From: Euryarchaeota archaeon UBA259
GTDB lineage: Archaea > Thermoplasmatota > Poseidoniia > Poseidoniales > Poseidoniaceae
NCBI GenBank assembly: GCA_002506275.1
Contig: DAXG01000032.1
Span: forward strand, 2,985 to 41,006
Length of the DNA: 38,022 nt
Direction of reading: 5' to 3'
The translations under genes and the position numbers were made by a program. How positions within the stretch are numbered: the stretch's first letter is position 1; the number at the start of each line of letters is the position of its first letter. The notes under the pieces were generated by a model that had not been told where the DNA came from, did no database searches, and saw nothing but the letters and a program-made list of their open reading frames with translations. Shown here in pieces: positions 31,162 to 38,022 of the stretch.

Positions 31162-31428
31162 ATGGTCGAGGTTGTCATGCTTGGAGAAGGTTCGACAACT
31201 TCTCCGACTCACCGCTTAGACGTCATTGGTTTTTTTTGCCCAGTCCCCGTATCGGAAGCCAAAAAAGCGATTGCAGGAATGGACATCGGCCAAGTTCTCG
31301 AAGTATGGGCTGATGATCCGGAAACGGTGCATGACATGCCCTTGCTTGCACATCGAGGTGGTGTGGAAATCCTCTCGGTTGAGGAGCATGCCGGCGAGTA
31401 TCGATTTCTCATCGAGGTGACGCAATGA
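31162..31428 (+). CDS. TusA/SirA-like sulfur-carrier family protein
   Basis: An 88-residue protein with the TusA signature: LDVIGFFCPVPVSEAKKAI, with Cys26 in a CPVP motif. A beta-alpha-beta layout follows (MDIGQVLEVWADDPETVHDMP, GVEILSVEEHAGEYRFLIEV). TusA-type proteins carry persulfide sulfur on this cysteine for tRNA thiolation, cofactor synthesis or redox reactions. It overlaps the GTP cyclohydrolase II start by 4 nt, so the two should be cotranslated. Whether it takes part in sulfur transfer for a flavin- or molybdopterin-related path is inference. Confidence 0.85.
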   Translation: MVEVVMLGEGSTTSPTHRLDVIGFFCPVPVSEAKKAIAGMDIGQVLEVWADDPETVHDMPLLAHRGGVEILSVEEHAGEYRFLIEVTQ

Positions 31429-32060
31429 CAGTAAAATCAGTGCCTGTAGAATTGGTAGAACGCGATTCAATTCCGAGCAAGGCACAATTGCCAACCATCC
31501 ACGGCGACTTCCAAATCCGTGTGTTCCATGAAGCCTCAACCGGTTACGACCATGTTGCTCTCACCTTGGGGGACATGAGCGGTCCAGACCCGGTCCTCGT
31601 TCGCCTTCATTCAGAATGTCTCACTGGCGATGTTTTGGGCAGCCTGCGATGCGATTGTGGACCGCAACTTGAATCGGCATTGAAAACCATCGTAGCTCAT
31701 GGATGGGGTTGCCTCCTCTACTTACGTCAAGAAGGTCGAGGAATCGGCTTGCATGCTAAGATTCAAGCCTATCATCTTCAAGACCAAGGCGCAGATACCT
31801 TGGATGCAAACCTCATGCTTGGATTTCCAGCAGACGGAAGAGATTACAGTATTGCTGCAAGCATGCTTGCCTCATTAGGTGTGCCTCGTGTGAACCTCCT
31901 TTCGAATAACCCCAACAAGCAAGAGCAACTTGAAACTCACGGAATAGAAGTTGCAGAACGCATACCTCTTGTCGTCGGTGTTGGTGACCAAAACCGGTCC
32001 TACCTCGAAACGAAAGTCGAACGTATGGGTCATGAAATTGACCAAGATAAACTGGTCTGA
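31425..32060 (+). CDS. ribA: GTP cyclohydrolase II, bacterial RibA type
   Basis: Opens GTP to the pyrimidine precursor of riboflavin. The 211-residue protein has the zinc-binding cysteines C65, C76 and C78 (SECLTGDVLGSLRCDCG, pattern C-x10-C-x-C). The catalytic region LRQEGRGIGL follows, then DTLDANLMLGF and the LLSNNPNKQEQL segment near the end. It stands alone without a DHBP-synthase (RibB) domain. Most archaea use the unrelated GTP cyclohydrolase III, so this gene may have come from bacteria. It overlaps the TusA-like gene by 4 nt and is followed by tRNA-His on the other strand. Confidence 0.95.
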   Translation: MTVKSVPVELVERDSIPSKAQLPTIHGDFQIRVFHEASTGYDHVALTLGDMSGPDPVLVRLHSECLTGDVLGSLRCDCGPQLESALKTIVAHGWGCLLYLRQEGRGIGLHAKIQAYHLQDQGADTLDANLMLGFPADGRDYSIAASMLASLGVPRVNLLSNNPNKQEQLETHGIEVAERIPLVVGVGDQNRSYLETKVERMGHEIDQDKLV

Positions 32061-32068
32061 AGTAAAAG

Positions 32069-32142
32069 GGGCCGTGACCGAGAATCGAACTCGGGCTGGC
32101 AGAACCACAATCTGCCGTGCTAACCCCTACACCATCACAGCC
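32069..32142 (-). tRNA. tRNA-His (anticodon GUG)
   Basis: On the minus strand the acceptor stem GGCTGTG pairs with CACGGCC. The anticodon stem GCAGA/TCTGC encloses the loop TTGTGGT, giving anticodon GUG (His). The T arm has GAGTTCGATTCTC. The discriminator is C (32069), as expected for tRNA-His. CCA is not encoded; the 3' flank is CCTTTTAC. The base before the 5' end (32143) gives T, so G-1 is not encoded. Confidence 0.95.
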
Positions 32143-32269
32143 ATGAGAGGTAACTCGCGGTTATGCGCGTGGTATTTCAATAATCCGCAGTGGGATGTTT
32201 GTCTCAATTGACAAATCAGGGGCACATAGCACCCTTGCATTCAAGTGTATTCGGTTGTCTAGCACCACT

Positions 32270-34663
32270 ATGCGAGCGAACACGGCAAGGTTCACAACGG
32301 TCGTTTTTCTTCTTTCAATACTTCTGTTGGCACCATTTGGTTCGGTAGCTGGGCGTTCAGTCCATCAAACAAATACCGTGGATTTGTTTCCGGATGGTTC
32401 TTTTTCCCAACCGTCAGAGTGGAGCCTTGGTGCATTCACATCTTTTTCAGAAGACCCGGCGACCTATACCGAGGCCATGGTCGCTGACCAACGAATGACG
32501 ATGGTTCATCACCGACCTCAAAACCTTGACAGCATGACCTTCTGGGCCCAATCGACGCCTACAGAATCCAACAACTCCCTCGGCATGCCAGATGGGTCCA
32601 TCTCCTGGTCAACTGGGCCGGTGATTGAATTGACATCGTTCAATGCTTTCGGTTCAACGCAGTACCAGATTCTAGCGGTGGATGTTGTTGTTGCCTTTTC
32701 AGTTCCAGGTCCACTTTACCAAGATTCGGTCCGATTTTCGATCAATTACGGCGGACAATATGAATCGTTAGTGACTTTTTCCAACACGCAAAGTTCCCTT
32801 GCTTATCTGTCCAATCCTTGGTCATCAAACGTTTCTGAATTGACCGAATGGACATGGGAATCGCTCCAGTCCTCGATTCTCACTTTGGATTATGTCTCGG
32901 TTGGTTCAACCGACGATACACGATTGGAGGTGGATGCAGTTGGAATGCGAGTCACAATGAGGACTCCATGGTATGGAGGCGAATACGGCTCAGCACAGGC
33001 TGAATTCTCCGGCCATTCCATGCCCGTAATGGCTCTTGACTTGGAGAAGGGAAACTCCAACAACATGGCTCTCTCCGATTGTGGCCTCCAGTCAAGCGTC
33101 AGTGGAACCAGTGGCGCATGGACCAGCGAGATCATAGCGACGCCACCTCAGCAACGGATTGGGCGTGTTCACTATTCATTGGACAACGAATCTCAAGATG
33201 ACGTACTCTTGGAATACGCCTTCTCAAGCGATGGAATGAGCTTCTCAGATTTTGCTGCAATGGATGAGCATATGTTGCTTCCAGACCAGGCTTACACACA
33301 ACTTCGCTTCACCACGACCGATGCGTGTATTTCCGATATTACCGTCGATGTGAACGACCCAACCCTTTCACTTCAAGGACGGATTTTTGGAGATGTCGAT
33401 GGGCTCGACCCGGTCTATTCACGCTGGCTTCTGTTCGTCAACGATGAGCTGGTAACCAACGAAGCGGTTGCCCTCAATCCGTCGCTTTCCCATAGCTTCC
33501 CTGTCGGGCAGTTTATGGACGCTGGTGATACTTCCTTGAAAGTCGAACTGAAGTCATGGTTTACCTGGGATTCGCTTGGCAATGAAAGTACGACTGCTTT
33601 GGAAATCACTTCCATGAGCGTTACGGGAGGCTACGACATCGAATGGGATGAAGACCCTGAATGCATCCCAGTTGGTGACCAATCCCTCACTGAAGATGGA
33701 GGAGGGCGTATCCTTCCGTTCTTGTATCGATGCACGGATGACCGAACCGTTAGTGAAGACCTCGTGGTCAGTTTCACCAACTCAAATCCGGAATTGGTCA
33801 CGGTTGATTTAACTCAAGGTGATATTCGAATTTCTCTTCAACCTGAAGCAAGCGGACAGGCTACAATTCTTACAACCGTCGTAGATTCCTCAGGAAACAC
33901 GTGGAGTGAAACATTCATCACCAATGTTGCCACTGTTGATGATACGCCAGTTTTGCAGGAATTCCAGTCTTTAATTCCAGTCGAGTTGGCCGTTTCTACT
34001 GTTCTTCCTTTTGATTACTCAGATGTTGATTCAACGGGACTTACAGCCTCGACCAACCGGTCATGGGCATCGATTGATGTCTTCAACAAAACCATCACTG
34101 TTGTCCCGCCGACTCCTGGCTTTACTTCGGTCCTCGTGTCTCTGTGCGACCAAAACTCATGCCATGAGCGAATAATGGATTTGGAAGTACTCTCCTTACC
34201 TGACCTGGTTGTCGAAGAAATTGATGTTGGAAGTGAAGAAATCCGTGCCGGAGATATTCTGTCCATCCGAGTATTTGTCCGCAACATTGGACAGGCAGAA
34301 GCATCCATGATTTCAGTTCGTTGTGAGGTTGACTCACAGTTGATTGATTACGATACGATTCCCGTTCTTCAGCCCGGCTCAGTTGCCTACGTAACGTTTG
34401 ACTGGCAAGTTCCCGAAGACAGTGGGCAGAAGCAATTACGCGCCGTCATCGACCGAGGTTCCGAAATTTCTGAGGGAATTGAAGACAACAATGAGGCCCA
34501 GATTGCTATCGCCATTGAAGCCTCACCCGCCAGTGAAGATTCTGCCTCAGGTTCGGACGGAGTCTCAGAAGGAATGTTCTGGGGCCTCACGGTTGTCGCA
34601 CTGTTAGCAATTGTCGGTGCCTTTGTATTTTTGACTCCTCCAAAGATCAAAAAATTGCAGTGA
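32270..34663 (+). CDS. Secreted CARDB-domain surface protein with C-terminal anchor
   Basis: A 797-residue secreted protein. A signal peptide covers about residues 1-27 (MRANTARFTTVVFLLSILLL). Beta-rich domains follow, with cysteines at CGLQSS, ACISD, ECIP and YRCTD and later in SLCDQNSCHE. A clear CARDB domain lies at about 642-750 (LPDLVVEEIDVGSEEIRAGD..., then FVRNIGQAEAS and a GIEDNNEAQI ending), the kind of cell-adhesion-related Ig fold found in archaeal envelope proteins. One membrane helix at about 765-786 and the short tail PPKIKKLQ end it. The ATG at 32270 is chosen because the signal peptide starts there. It is probably exposed on the cell surface; the partner is unknown. Confidence 0.86.
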   Translation: MRANTARFTTVVFLLSILLLAPFGSVAGRSVHQTNTVDLFPDGSFSQPSEWSLGAFTSFSEDPATYTEAMVADQRMTMVHHRPQNLDSMTFWAQSTPTESNNSLGMPDGSISWSTGPVIELTSFNAFGSTQYQILAVDVVVAFSVPGPLYQDSVRFSINYGGQYESLVTFSNTQSSLAYLSNPWSSNVSELTEWTWESLQSSILTLDYVSVGSTDDTRLEVDAVGMRVTMRTPWYGGEYGSAQAEFSGHSMPVMALDLEKGNSNNMALSDCGLQSSVSGTSGAWTSEIIATPPQQRIGRVHYSLDNESQDDVLLEYAFSSDGMSFSDFAAMDEHMLLPDQAYTQLRFTTTDACISDITVDVNDPTLSLQGRIFGDVDGLDPVYSRWLLFVNDELVTNEAVALNPSLSHSFPVGQFMDAGDTSLKVELKSWFTWDSLGNESTTALEITSMSVTGGYDIEWDEDPECIPVGDQSLTEDGGGRILPFLYRCTDDRTVSEDLVVSFTNSNPELVTVDLTQGDIRISLQPEASGQATILTTVVDSSGNTWSETFITNVATVDDTPVLQEFQSLIPVELAVSTVLPFDYSDVDSTGLTASTNRSWASIDVFNKTITVVPPTPGFTSVLVSLCDQNSCHERIMDLEVLSLPDLVVEEIDVGSEEIRAGDILSIRVFVRNIGQAEASMISVRCEVDSQLIDYDTIPVLQPGSVAYVTFDWQVPEDSGQKQLRAVIDRGSEISEGIEDNNEAQIAIAIEASPASEDSASGSDGVSEGMFWGLTVVALLAIVGAFVFLTPPKIKKLQ

Positions 34664-34725
34664 TGAAAGACGCAGCGATGGACAGCCTCATTCCAACATC
34701 GGGTGTCGGATAACGCAAAAAACAC

Positions 34726-34771
34726 CCTCAAACTTCATAGGGAGACCGTCTCACAAAAAATTGCTTTGAGG
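34726..34771. other. Structured spacer between surface protein and cbf5
   Basis: CCTCAAA (34726-34732) and TTTGAGG (34765-34771) can pair, with GAGAC-C-GTCTC (34743-34753) as a nested element. A GGCC-GTGGG-GGCC repeat and TCAAC-ACCC-GTTGA follow directly. This 231-nt spacer has no convincing gene and may hold a terminator or a small RNA. Confidence 0.35.
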
Positions 34772-34894
34772 CCGTGGGGGCCGTTCAACACCCGTTGACA
34801 AAGTGGATGTGGGAATCATATGTCTGTATTGAAAATACGAATAGAAACTGAAGAATATATTTACGAAGAATACGTTGAAGCGTGAATCCTTGAT

Positions 34895-35863
34895 TCATTC
34901 TGGAGACTTCCAGCGACGAGGGTATAATCCTTCGTCGAGCAAGACCATGTTTGGTCGTGCGACTTCACCTTCGTCGATGGCTACAAGTTCATCCGTTCCC
35001 AGCGTGAGCGTTACAATACCAACCGCCTCGCCTTTGAGCGTTTGAATCATGATGTCTTTGCCGGGTTTGACGCCGCTTTGGATGTCGACTAATCCTGGCC
35101 GTAACAACGGCGCTCCATGTGCCAGTGCAGCTGCGGCACTGTCCTTGACCGTGGCAGTTGGCAAGTCCAACAGTAATTTTTCAATTGGGTGTATGACGCG
35201 CAGAAGTGCTTCGGGCTGATCCCGTTCTTTCCAGAGCCAAACTGCGTCAGCTAATTCTTGCATGGTAATGCAATCTTCGAGTTTGAACACGCCTGTCGTT
35301 TCTCGACGCAATTCCTTCAGTTGAACTTTCATGTCCAAGAGCAAACCCATGTCTCGGGCAATGGTTCGAATGTATGTACCCGCTTCACAATAGACTCGAG
35401 CAATCATATCATTGGCTTTCATCTCTAACTTCTCAAAAGTGAATATTTTTCGAGTTCGGACTTGAACCTTGACTGCAGAAACTTCCGGAGGTACATTGTA
35501 AACACGTCCGGTGAGTTGCTTCATCACCTTACCAAGTTGCTCTTCATCTGGCTTTGATGCAAATCTGAATACGCAGATGTATGTTTTTTTGTGGGTTAGA
35601 ATCTTCTTGGTCAACTTCATCGATTTTCCTGCCATCAATGGTAACACGCCTGTTGCAAAGGGGTCAAGCGTACCACCGTGGCCAAGTCTCTCAAGACCAA
35701 ACAGGTCACGAGCCCAAGAAGCAAGTTGATGTGATGTTGGTCCAGCAGGCTTGTCGAGAAGAATAAATCCAGAGGCTAGGCGCTCTTCCACGTCACGTTC
35801 ATCTGGGTTTCCACCGATTGAAGGGTTGGTTTTTGCTTCTGCATCAAGAACGTGTAGTGTCAT
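34895..35863 (-). CDS. tRNA/rRNA pseudouridine synthase, TruB/Cbf5 family
   Basis: A 322-residue pseudouridine synthase with the archaeal Cbf5 layout. The N-terminal region has ILLDKPAGPTSHQ. The catalytic GGTLDPFATGVL holds Asp67. The central KTYICVFRFAS and YNVPPEVSAVKVQVRTRK segments follow, then EAGTYIRTIARD. A PUA domain fills about 238-322 (LLRPGLVDIQSGVKPGKDIMIQT...). In archaea Cbf5 is the catalytic subunit of H/ACA RNPs and also modifies U55 of tRNA without a guide. The start overlaps the cmk stop in ATGA. It is the last gene of the EMC3-cmk-cbf5 operon. Confidence 0.94.
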   Translation of the reverse strand: MTLHVLDAEAKTNPSIGGNPDERDVEERLASGFILLDKPAGPTSHQLASWARDLFGLERLGHGGTLDPFATGVLPLMAGKSMKLTKKILTHKKTYICVFRFASKPDEEQLGKVMKQLTGRVYNVPPEVSAVKVQVRTRKIFTFEKLEMKANDMIARVYCEAGTYIRTIARDMGLLLDMKVQLKELRRETTGVFKLEDCITMQELADAVWLWKERDQPEALLRVIHPIEKLLLDLPTATVKDSAAAALAHGAPLLRPGLVDIQSGVKPGKDIMIQTLKGEAVGIVTLTLGTDELVAIDEGEVARPNMVLLDEGLYPRRWKSPE

Positions 35864-36396
35864 GCTTTTTCCTCCAAAATTGATATGACCGCAGCAAGGA
35901 CTTCCTCACTGCCGAGGTTTGTCGCGTCAAGTACTGTGGTATAGGGTTCTCGCTGTTCAGGCAAGATTTGGTACAGTTCCATAAAGCGTTCTGCATCCAC
36001 CGAGGAGCGTTTTTTATTCGCCTCTAAGGCTTCTTCTATAGAACCTCCTTCCCGGCGAACAACTCGATTTGCCCTTTCAGTTTCATCAACATCAAGCCAG
36101 AGCCGAACACATGGCATTTCAAGTCGATACGCCCACCATCCAGCAAGTCGTGATTCGACGATTTGCGATGAGCCATCCTGCATTTGTTGTTGCAGCAGTT
36201 GATCCAACTCACGGTCGACATTCAAATCAGATTTGCACAACTCTCCAAAGTCACCAAGGCTCATTCCACGGCGCGCCGCTTCCTGTCGAAAGACGTCTCC
36301 ACCGTTGAGTGATGTCCAGGAGTAATGAGCCATCAGCGCCTTTACGAGGGTACTCGTACCGCTTCCTGGGTGCCCTGAAACGGTGATACGTAGCAT
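35860..36396 (-). CDS. cmk: Cytidylate kinase, archaeal type
   Basis: Phosphorylates CMP and dCMP with ATP. The 178-residue protein has the archaeal Cmk P-loop ITVSGHPGSGTSTL near its N-terminus. The GGDVFRQEAARRGMSL segment follows, then a DRELDQLL helix, a VESRLAGW block for substrate binding, and the lid RVVRREGG. The length is typical (about 175-185). I prefer the ATG at 36396; a GTG at 36408 would overlap the EMC3 gene. The start lies 2 nt after the EMC3 stop, and the 3' end overlaps cbf5 by 4 nt, so this is a tight operon. Confidence 0.94.
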   Translation of the reverse strand: MLRITVSGHPGSGTSTLVKALMAHYSWTSLNGGDVFRQEAARRGMSLGDFGELCKSDLNVDRELDQLLQQQMQDGSSQIVESRLAGWWAYRLEMPCVRLWLDVDETERANRVVRREGGSIEEALEANKKRSSVDAERFMELYQILPEQREPYTTVLDATNLGSEEVLAAVISILEEKA

Positions 36397-36398
36397 GC

Positions 36399-37337
36399 TT
36401 ACACCCACTCATGACGGCAAACATCACACTTTCTTGTGCGAGGTCCCATCCTGGTGACCATAGTGAGTCCACATTTTGGACATTCGTTGGAATTTGAATC
36501 CCAAACCGAATCGGACTTTCCTTCGTTGGATTCTTCCACTTTGGATGAATCTTTTTTGTTGGACTTGGATTTCCGGCGGTTCGAATTTGTGTTTCTTTGG
36601 TTTCGTTGTTGCCTTCGTTGTGCATCCCCGCCTTTTGGCGTTCCAGTCGATGCGACCAAGTGGAGTAGTGGTTCTTTGAGTGTCTCACCAGCAGTAACCA
36701 ACGGGTGTTTTCTGTAGCGGAATAATTTGATGTGTCGGTCAATGACTCTTCCAAGAGGTGCACTCATGCAGATGTAGGCACAGATCCAAGCAGGGAAAAA
36801 GAAGAACTTGTCTTCCAAAAGATTCCATTCGGATGCCCATGGTAAAGAGACATAATCAACTCGGAAACTTTCCACGGCGGTGGTTAACCAAGCAAAAATA
36901 CCGATGATGAAAACCATCGTGAACATCATTGGTTTCATTGCACCCATCTGCACTTTAAGTTGCTCAGGCATCATTTGCTGTTGCAGAGTGGTTGCTTTCT
37001 CTTGCAAGATTGGGTCTCTTGAGACTCGTGCATCGTTCATCATTCGTCGGACTTGGCCTTGTCGGTGACCGATGTGTGCTTGTGCCATTGGGTCAGTGAA
37101 GAAATTTCGAAGAACAGTGTTCATGGTCATCGAGAAACTACCAAGAATGAGAACTGTGAGTACGAAATAAGCTTCCTGTGGTAAAATAGGGTCAAGAATC
37201 GGGTCGGCAACATCACCGAGTGTTGTTCGTATATCGGGGTTCATGATGAGCAATGTCATCATGACCATTACACCCAGCATCATCAGCATTGAGCCGCCTG
37301 GCGGCTGAGGTGGTGGAGGTGCGCTACCACTGGACAT
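36399..37337 (-). CDS. EMC3/DUF106 family membrane insertase with C-terminal zinc ribbon
   Basis: A 312-residue protein. After a proline-rich start (SAPPPPQPPGG) come a membrane helix (about 17-35) and another at about 55-75. A cytoplasmic helical hairpin rich in Gln and Met follows (RRMMNDARVSRDP, then QQQMMPEQLKVQMG), and a further two hydrophobic segments at about 130-200. This matches archaeal DUF106 proteins, relatives of YidC, Oxa1 and EMC3 that insert helices into the membrane. A very basic, Asn/Ser-rich linker leads to a C-terminal zinc ribbon, CPKC (286-289) and CDVC (304-307) ending CRHEWV, which I do not expect in most DUF106 proteins. The ATG at 37337 is chosen because upstream in-frame sequence is not protein-like. 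It leads the cmk-cbf5 operon. Confidence 0.9.
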   Translation of the reverse strand: MSSGSAPPPPQPPGGSMLMMLGVMVMMTLLIMNPDIRTTLGDVADPILDPILPQEAYFVLTVLILGSFSMTMNTVLRNFFTDPMAQAHIGHRQGQVRRMMNDARVSRDPILQEKATTLQQQMMPEQLKVQMGAMKPMMFTMVFIIGIFAWLTTAVESFRVDYVSLPWASEWNLLEDKFFFFPAWICAYICMSAPLGRVIDRHIKLFRYRKHPLVTAGETLKEPLLHLVASTGTPKGGDAQRRQQRNQRNTNSNRRKSKSNKKDSSKVEESNEGKSDSVWDSNSNECPKCGLTMVTRMGPRTRKCDVCRHEWV

Positions 37338-37501
37338 GATTCGATGGCAGCGCACATGGGGCATGAAGGTTCGCTTCGATTTCTTACGGACCTCCATCAT
37401 TCTCGATACTCCGAGGGATTGAAACGAGAGACAAGCATAGGCCGTACATGCGCCGCCGAGAACCACTCGATTTGGACCGTACTTGGCGTCATTCACTGCC
37501 G

Positions 37502-37867
37502 ATGCCAATGCCGAATCGGCCCGTTTGTGTGACCCTCGAAGAAGCCATAGCCCAACTGGGTCGTCTCCCTTCACAGCCACGAATGTTTCTTTGGACAGAT
37601 GCGGAACGTCGCTGCCCTCCGCAATGGGGATTCATTGCGAGCGTACGCCAAGGAATACCTCCTGAAGGTATTGAAGCTGAACTGGAGGCTTGGAAGGGCC
37701 AATATCCCGAAGCATGGCTGGCAGTTGACATGAGGGATGGCGTCATTACTCCATCAACTCATCGAAACTTAAACGATGTACTTTCGACCGTTCAGCGGCC
37801 GGTCTTGGTTGTTGTCAGCAATTCTTCCGACCATGAAGAATGGCCGCAATGGGTACTGCCCGAATAA
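37502..37867 (+). CDS. Protein of unknown function
   Basis: A soluble protein of about 121 residues with VCVTLEEAIAQLGRLPSQ near the start, FLWTDAERRCPPQWGFIASV in the middle and RPVLVVVSNSS near the end; the last suggests a small alpha/beta fold. I do not recognise it. Starts at 37448, 37502 and 37508 are possible; the region before 37502 is arginine-rich and not protein-like, so I use 37502. It is divergent from the EMC3 gene. Codon use resembles its neighbours. Confidence 0.55.
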   Translation: MPMPNRPVCVTLEEAIAQLGRLPSQPRMFLWTDAERRCPPQWGFIASVRQGIPPEGIEAELEAWKGQYPEAWLAVDMRDGVITPSTHRNLNDVLSTVQRPVLVVVSNSSDHEEWPQWVLPE

Positions 37868-37917
37868 AACCGTCTTGTTTCAGTCTTCAAATCCAATCAG
37901 AGGGTAGCGTTTGACAA

Positions 37918-37996
37918 GACCCACTGCTAACCCATTAATTCAGTAATTGCTAACTCATGGGTCTATGCAGAAACCCATTGATTTGTCTGTTAATCG
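37918..37996. repeat. Repeat-dense AT-rich non-coding stretch
   Basis: The last 155 nt of the window have no gene. They hold GACCCA/TGGGTC inverted copies (37918-37923, 37958-37963), TGCTAAC direct repeats (37925-37931, 37948-37954) and ACCCATT(A/G)ATT repeats (37930-37940, 37973-37983). There is also an ATGGGT/ACCCAT stem (37957-37962, 37973-37978) and a TTAATC-GC-TTAATC pair near 37990. It looks like a promoter/operator cluster or an iteron-like region, cut by the window end. Confidence 0.45.
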
Positions 37997-38022
37997 CTTA
38001 ATCCGTACTCAGGTTCATATCT

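Noticed and set aside
34820..34885. 21-codon open frame starting MSVLKIRIETEEY
   Set aside because: It is too short and has no ribosome-binding site; chance cannot be excluded.
37338..37580. 81-codon N-terminal extension of the EMC3/DUF106 protein
   Set aside because: The sequence is not like the family and overlaps the start region of the divergent gene; the ATG at 37337 is directly followed by the proline-rich start and first membrane helix.
1..38022. CRISPR arrays, insertion sequences, prophage
   Set aside because: No regularly spaced direct repeats, transposase motifs or phage genes were seen on reading both strands.

Overview
This window reads as a chromosomal segment of a marine planktonic euryarchaeon, most probably Marine Group II (Candidatus Poseidoniales). 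That placement is inferred from gene content and style, not from a tree. Archaeal informational genes are present: RNA polymerase subunit L, EF-1 beta, the zinc-ribbon protein that usually precedes it, TruD, Cbf5/TruB, archaeal cytidylate kinase, an EMC3/DUF106 membrane insertase, a DUF2240 protein and an archaeal RNase P RNA. They sit among very large secreted, membrane-anchored surface proteins with CARDB-like and kelch domains. Genes are tightly packed, with many overlaps of 1-8 nt and convergent genes that nearly touch. I see no insertion sequences, phage genes or CRISPR.

Layout. 1-1.2 kb: the 3' end of an S26 protease resembling the nickel superoxide dismutase maturation protease, tRNA-Lys(CUU), and rpiA. 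1.2-6.3 kb: a 1,674-residue surface protein. 6.3-6.6 kb: RNase P RNA. 6.6-10.5 kb: an RND/MMPL-type exporter and a family 2 glycosyltransferase. 10.5-12.0 kb: small unknown genes facing an NAD-dependent sugar epimerase. 12.0-15.3 kb: an envelope redox cluster with a membrane-anchored CPYC thioredoxin, a VKOR, a small anchored histidine-rich protein and, in the opposite direction, a secreted CESC thioredoxin. 15.4-18.8 kb: translation and RNA genes (rlmE, OB-fold protein, zinc ribbon, EF-1 beta, truD, rpoL). 18.9-22.1 kb: a second RND-type transporter and a DUF2240 protein. 22.1-26.7 kb: a 1,513-residue kelch surface protein. 26.8-31.0 kb: a HEAT-repeat protein, a small conserved-looking protein, a DEAD-box helicase with a DbpA-like RNA-binding tail and a hairpin leader, and an exosortase/archaeosortase. 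31.2-34.7 kb: a TusA-like protein, a bacterial-type GTP cyclohydrolase II, tRNA-His(GUG) and a CARDB surface protein. 34.9-37.9 kb: cbf5, cmk and EMC3/DUF106 in one operon, a remnant of the archaeal ribosomal superoperon end, plus an unknown gene. The window ends in a repeat-dense, AT-rich non-coding stretch.

How the genes work together. Much of the window concerns the cell envelope. The giant anchored proteins have calcium-type loops and cysteines. A thioredoxin-VKOR pair could oxidise such cysteines, an archaeosortase could process C-terminal anchors, and the glycosyltransferase and epimerase could supply surface glycans. The two large exporters may move lipids or other hydrophobic molecules. 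The rest is translation and RNA-modification housekeeping. The most interesting leads are the VKOR-thioredoxin-histidine protein operon, the shared C-terminal architecture of the two giant surface proteins, the archaeosortase whose substrates are not obvious, the hairpin over the helicase ribosome-binding site, and the zinc-ribbon protein that has lost matched cysteines.
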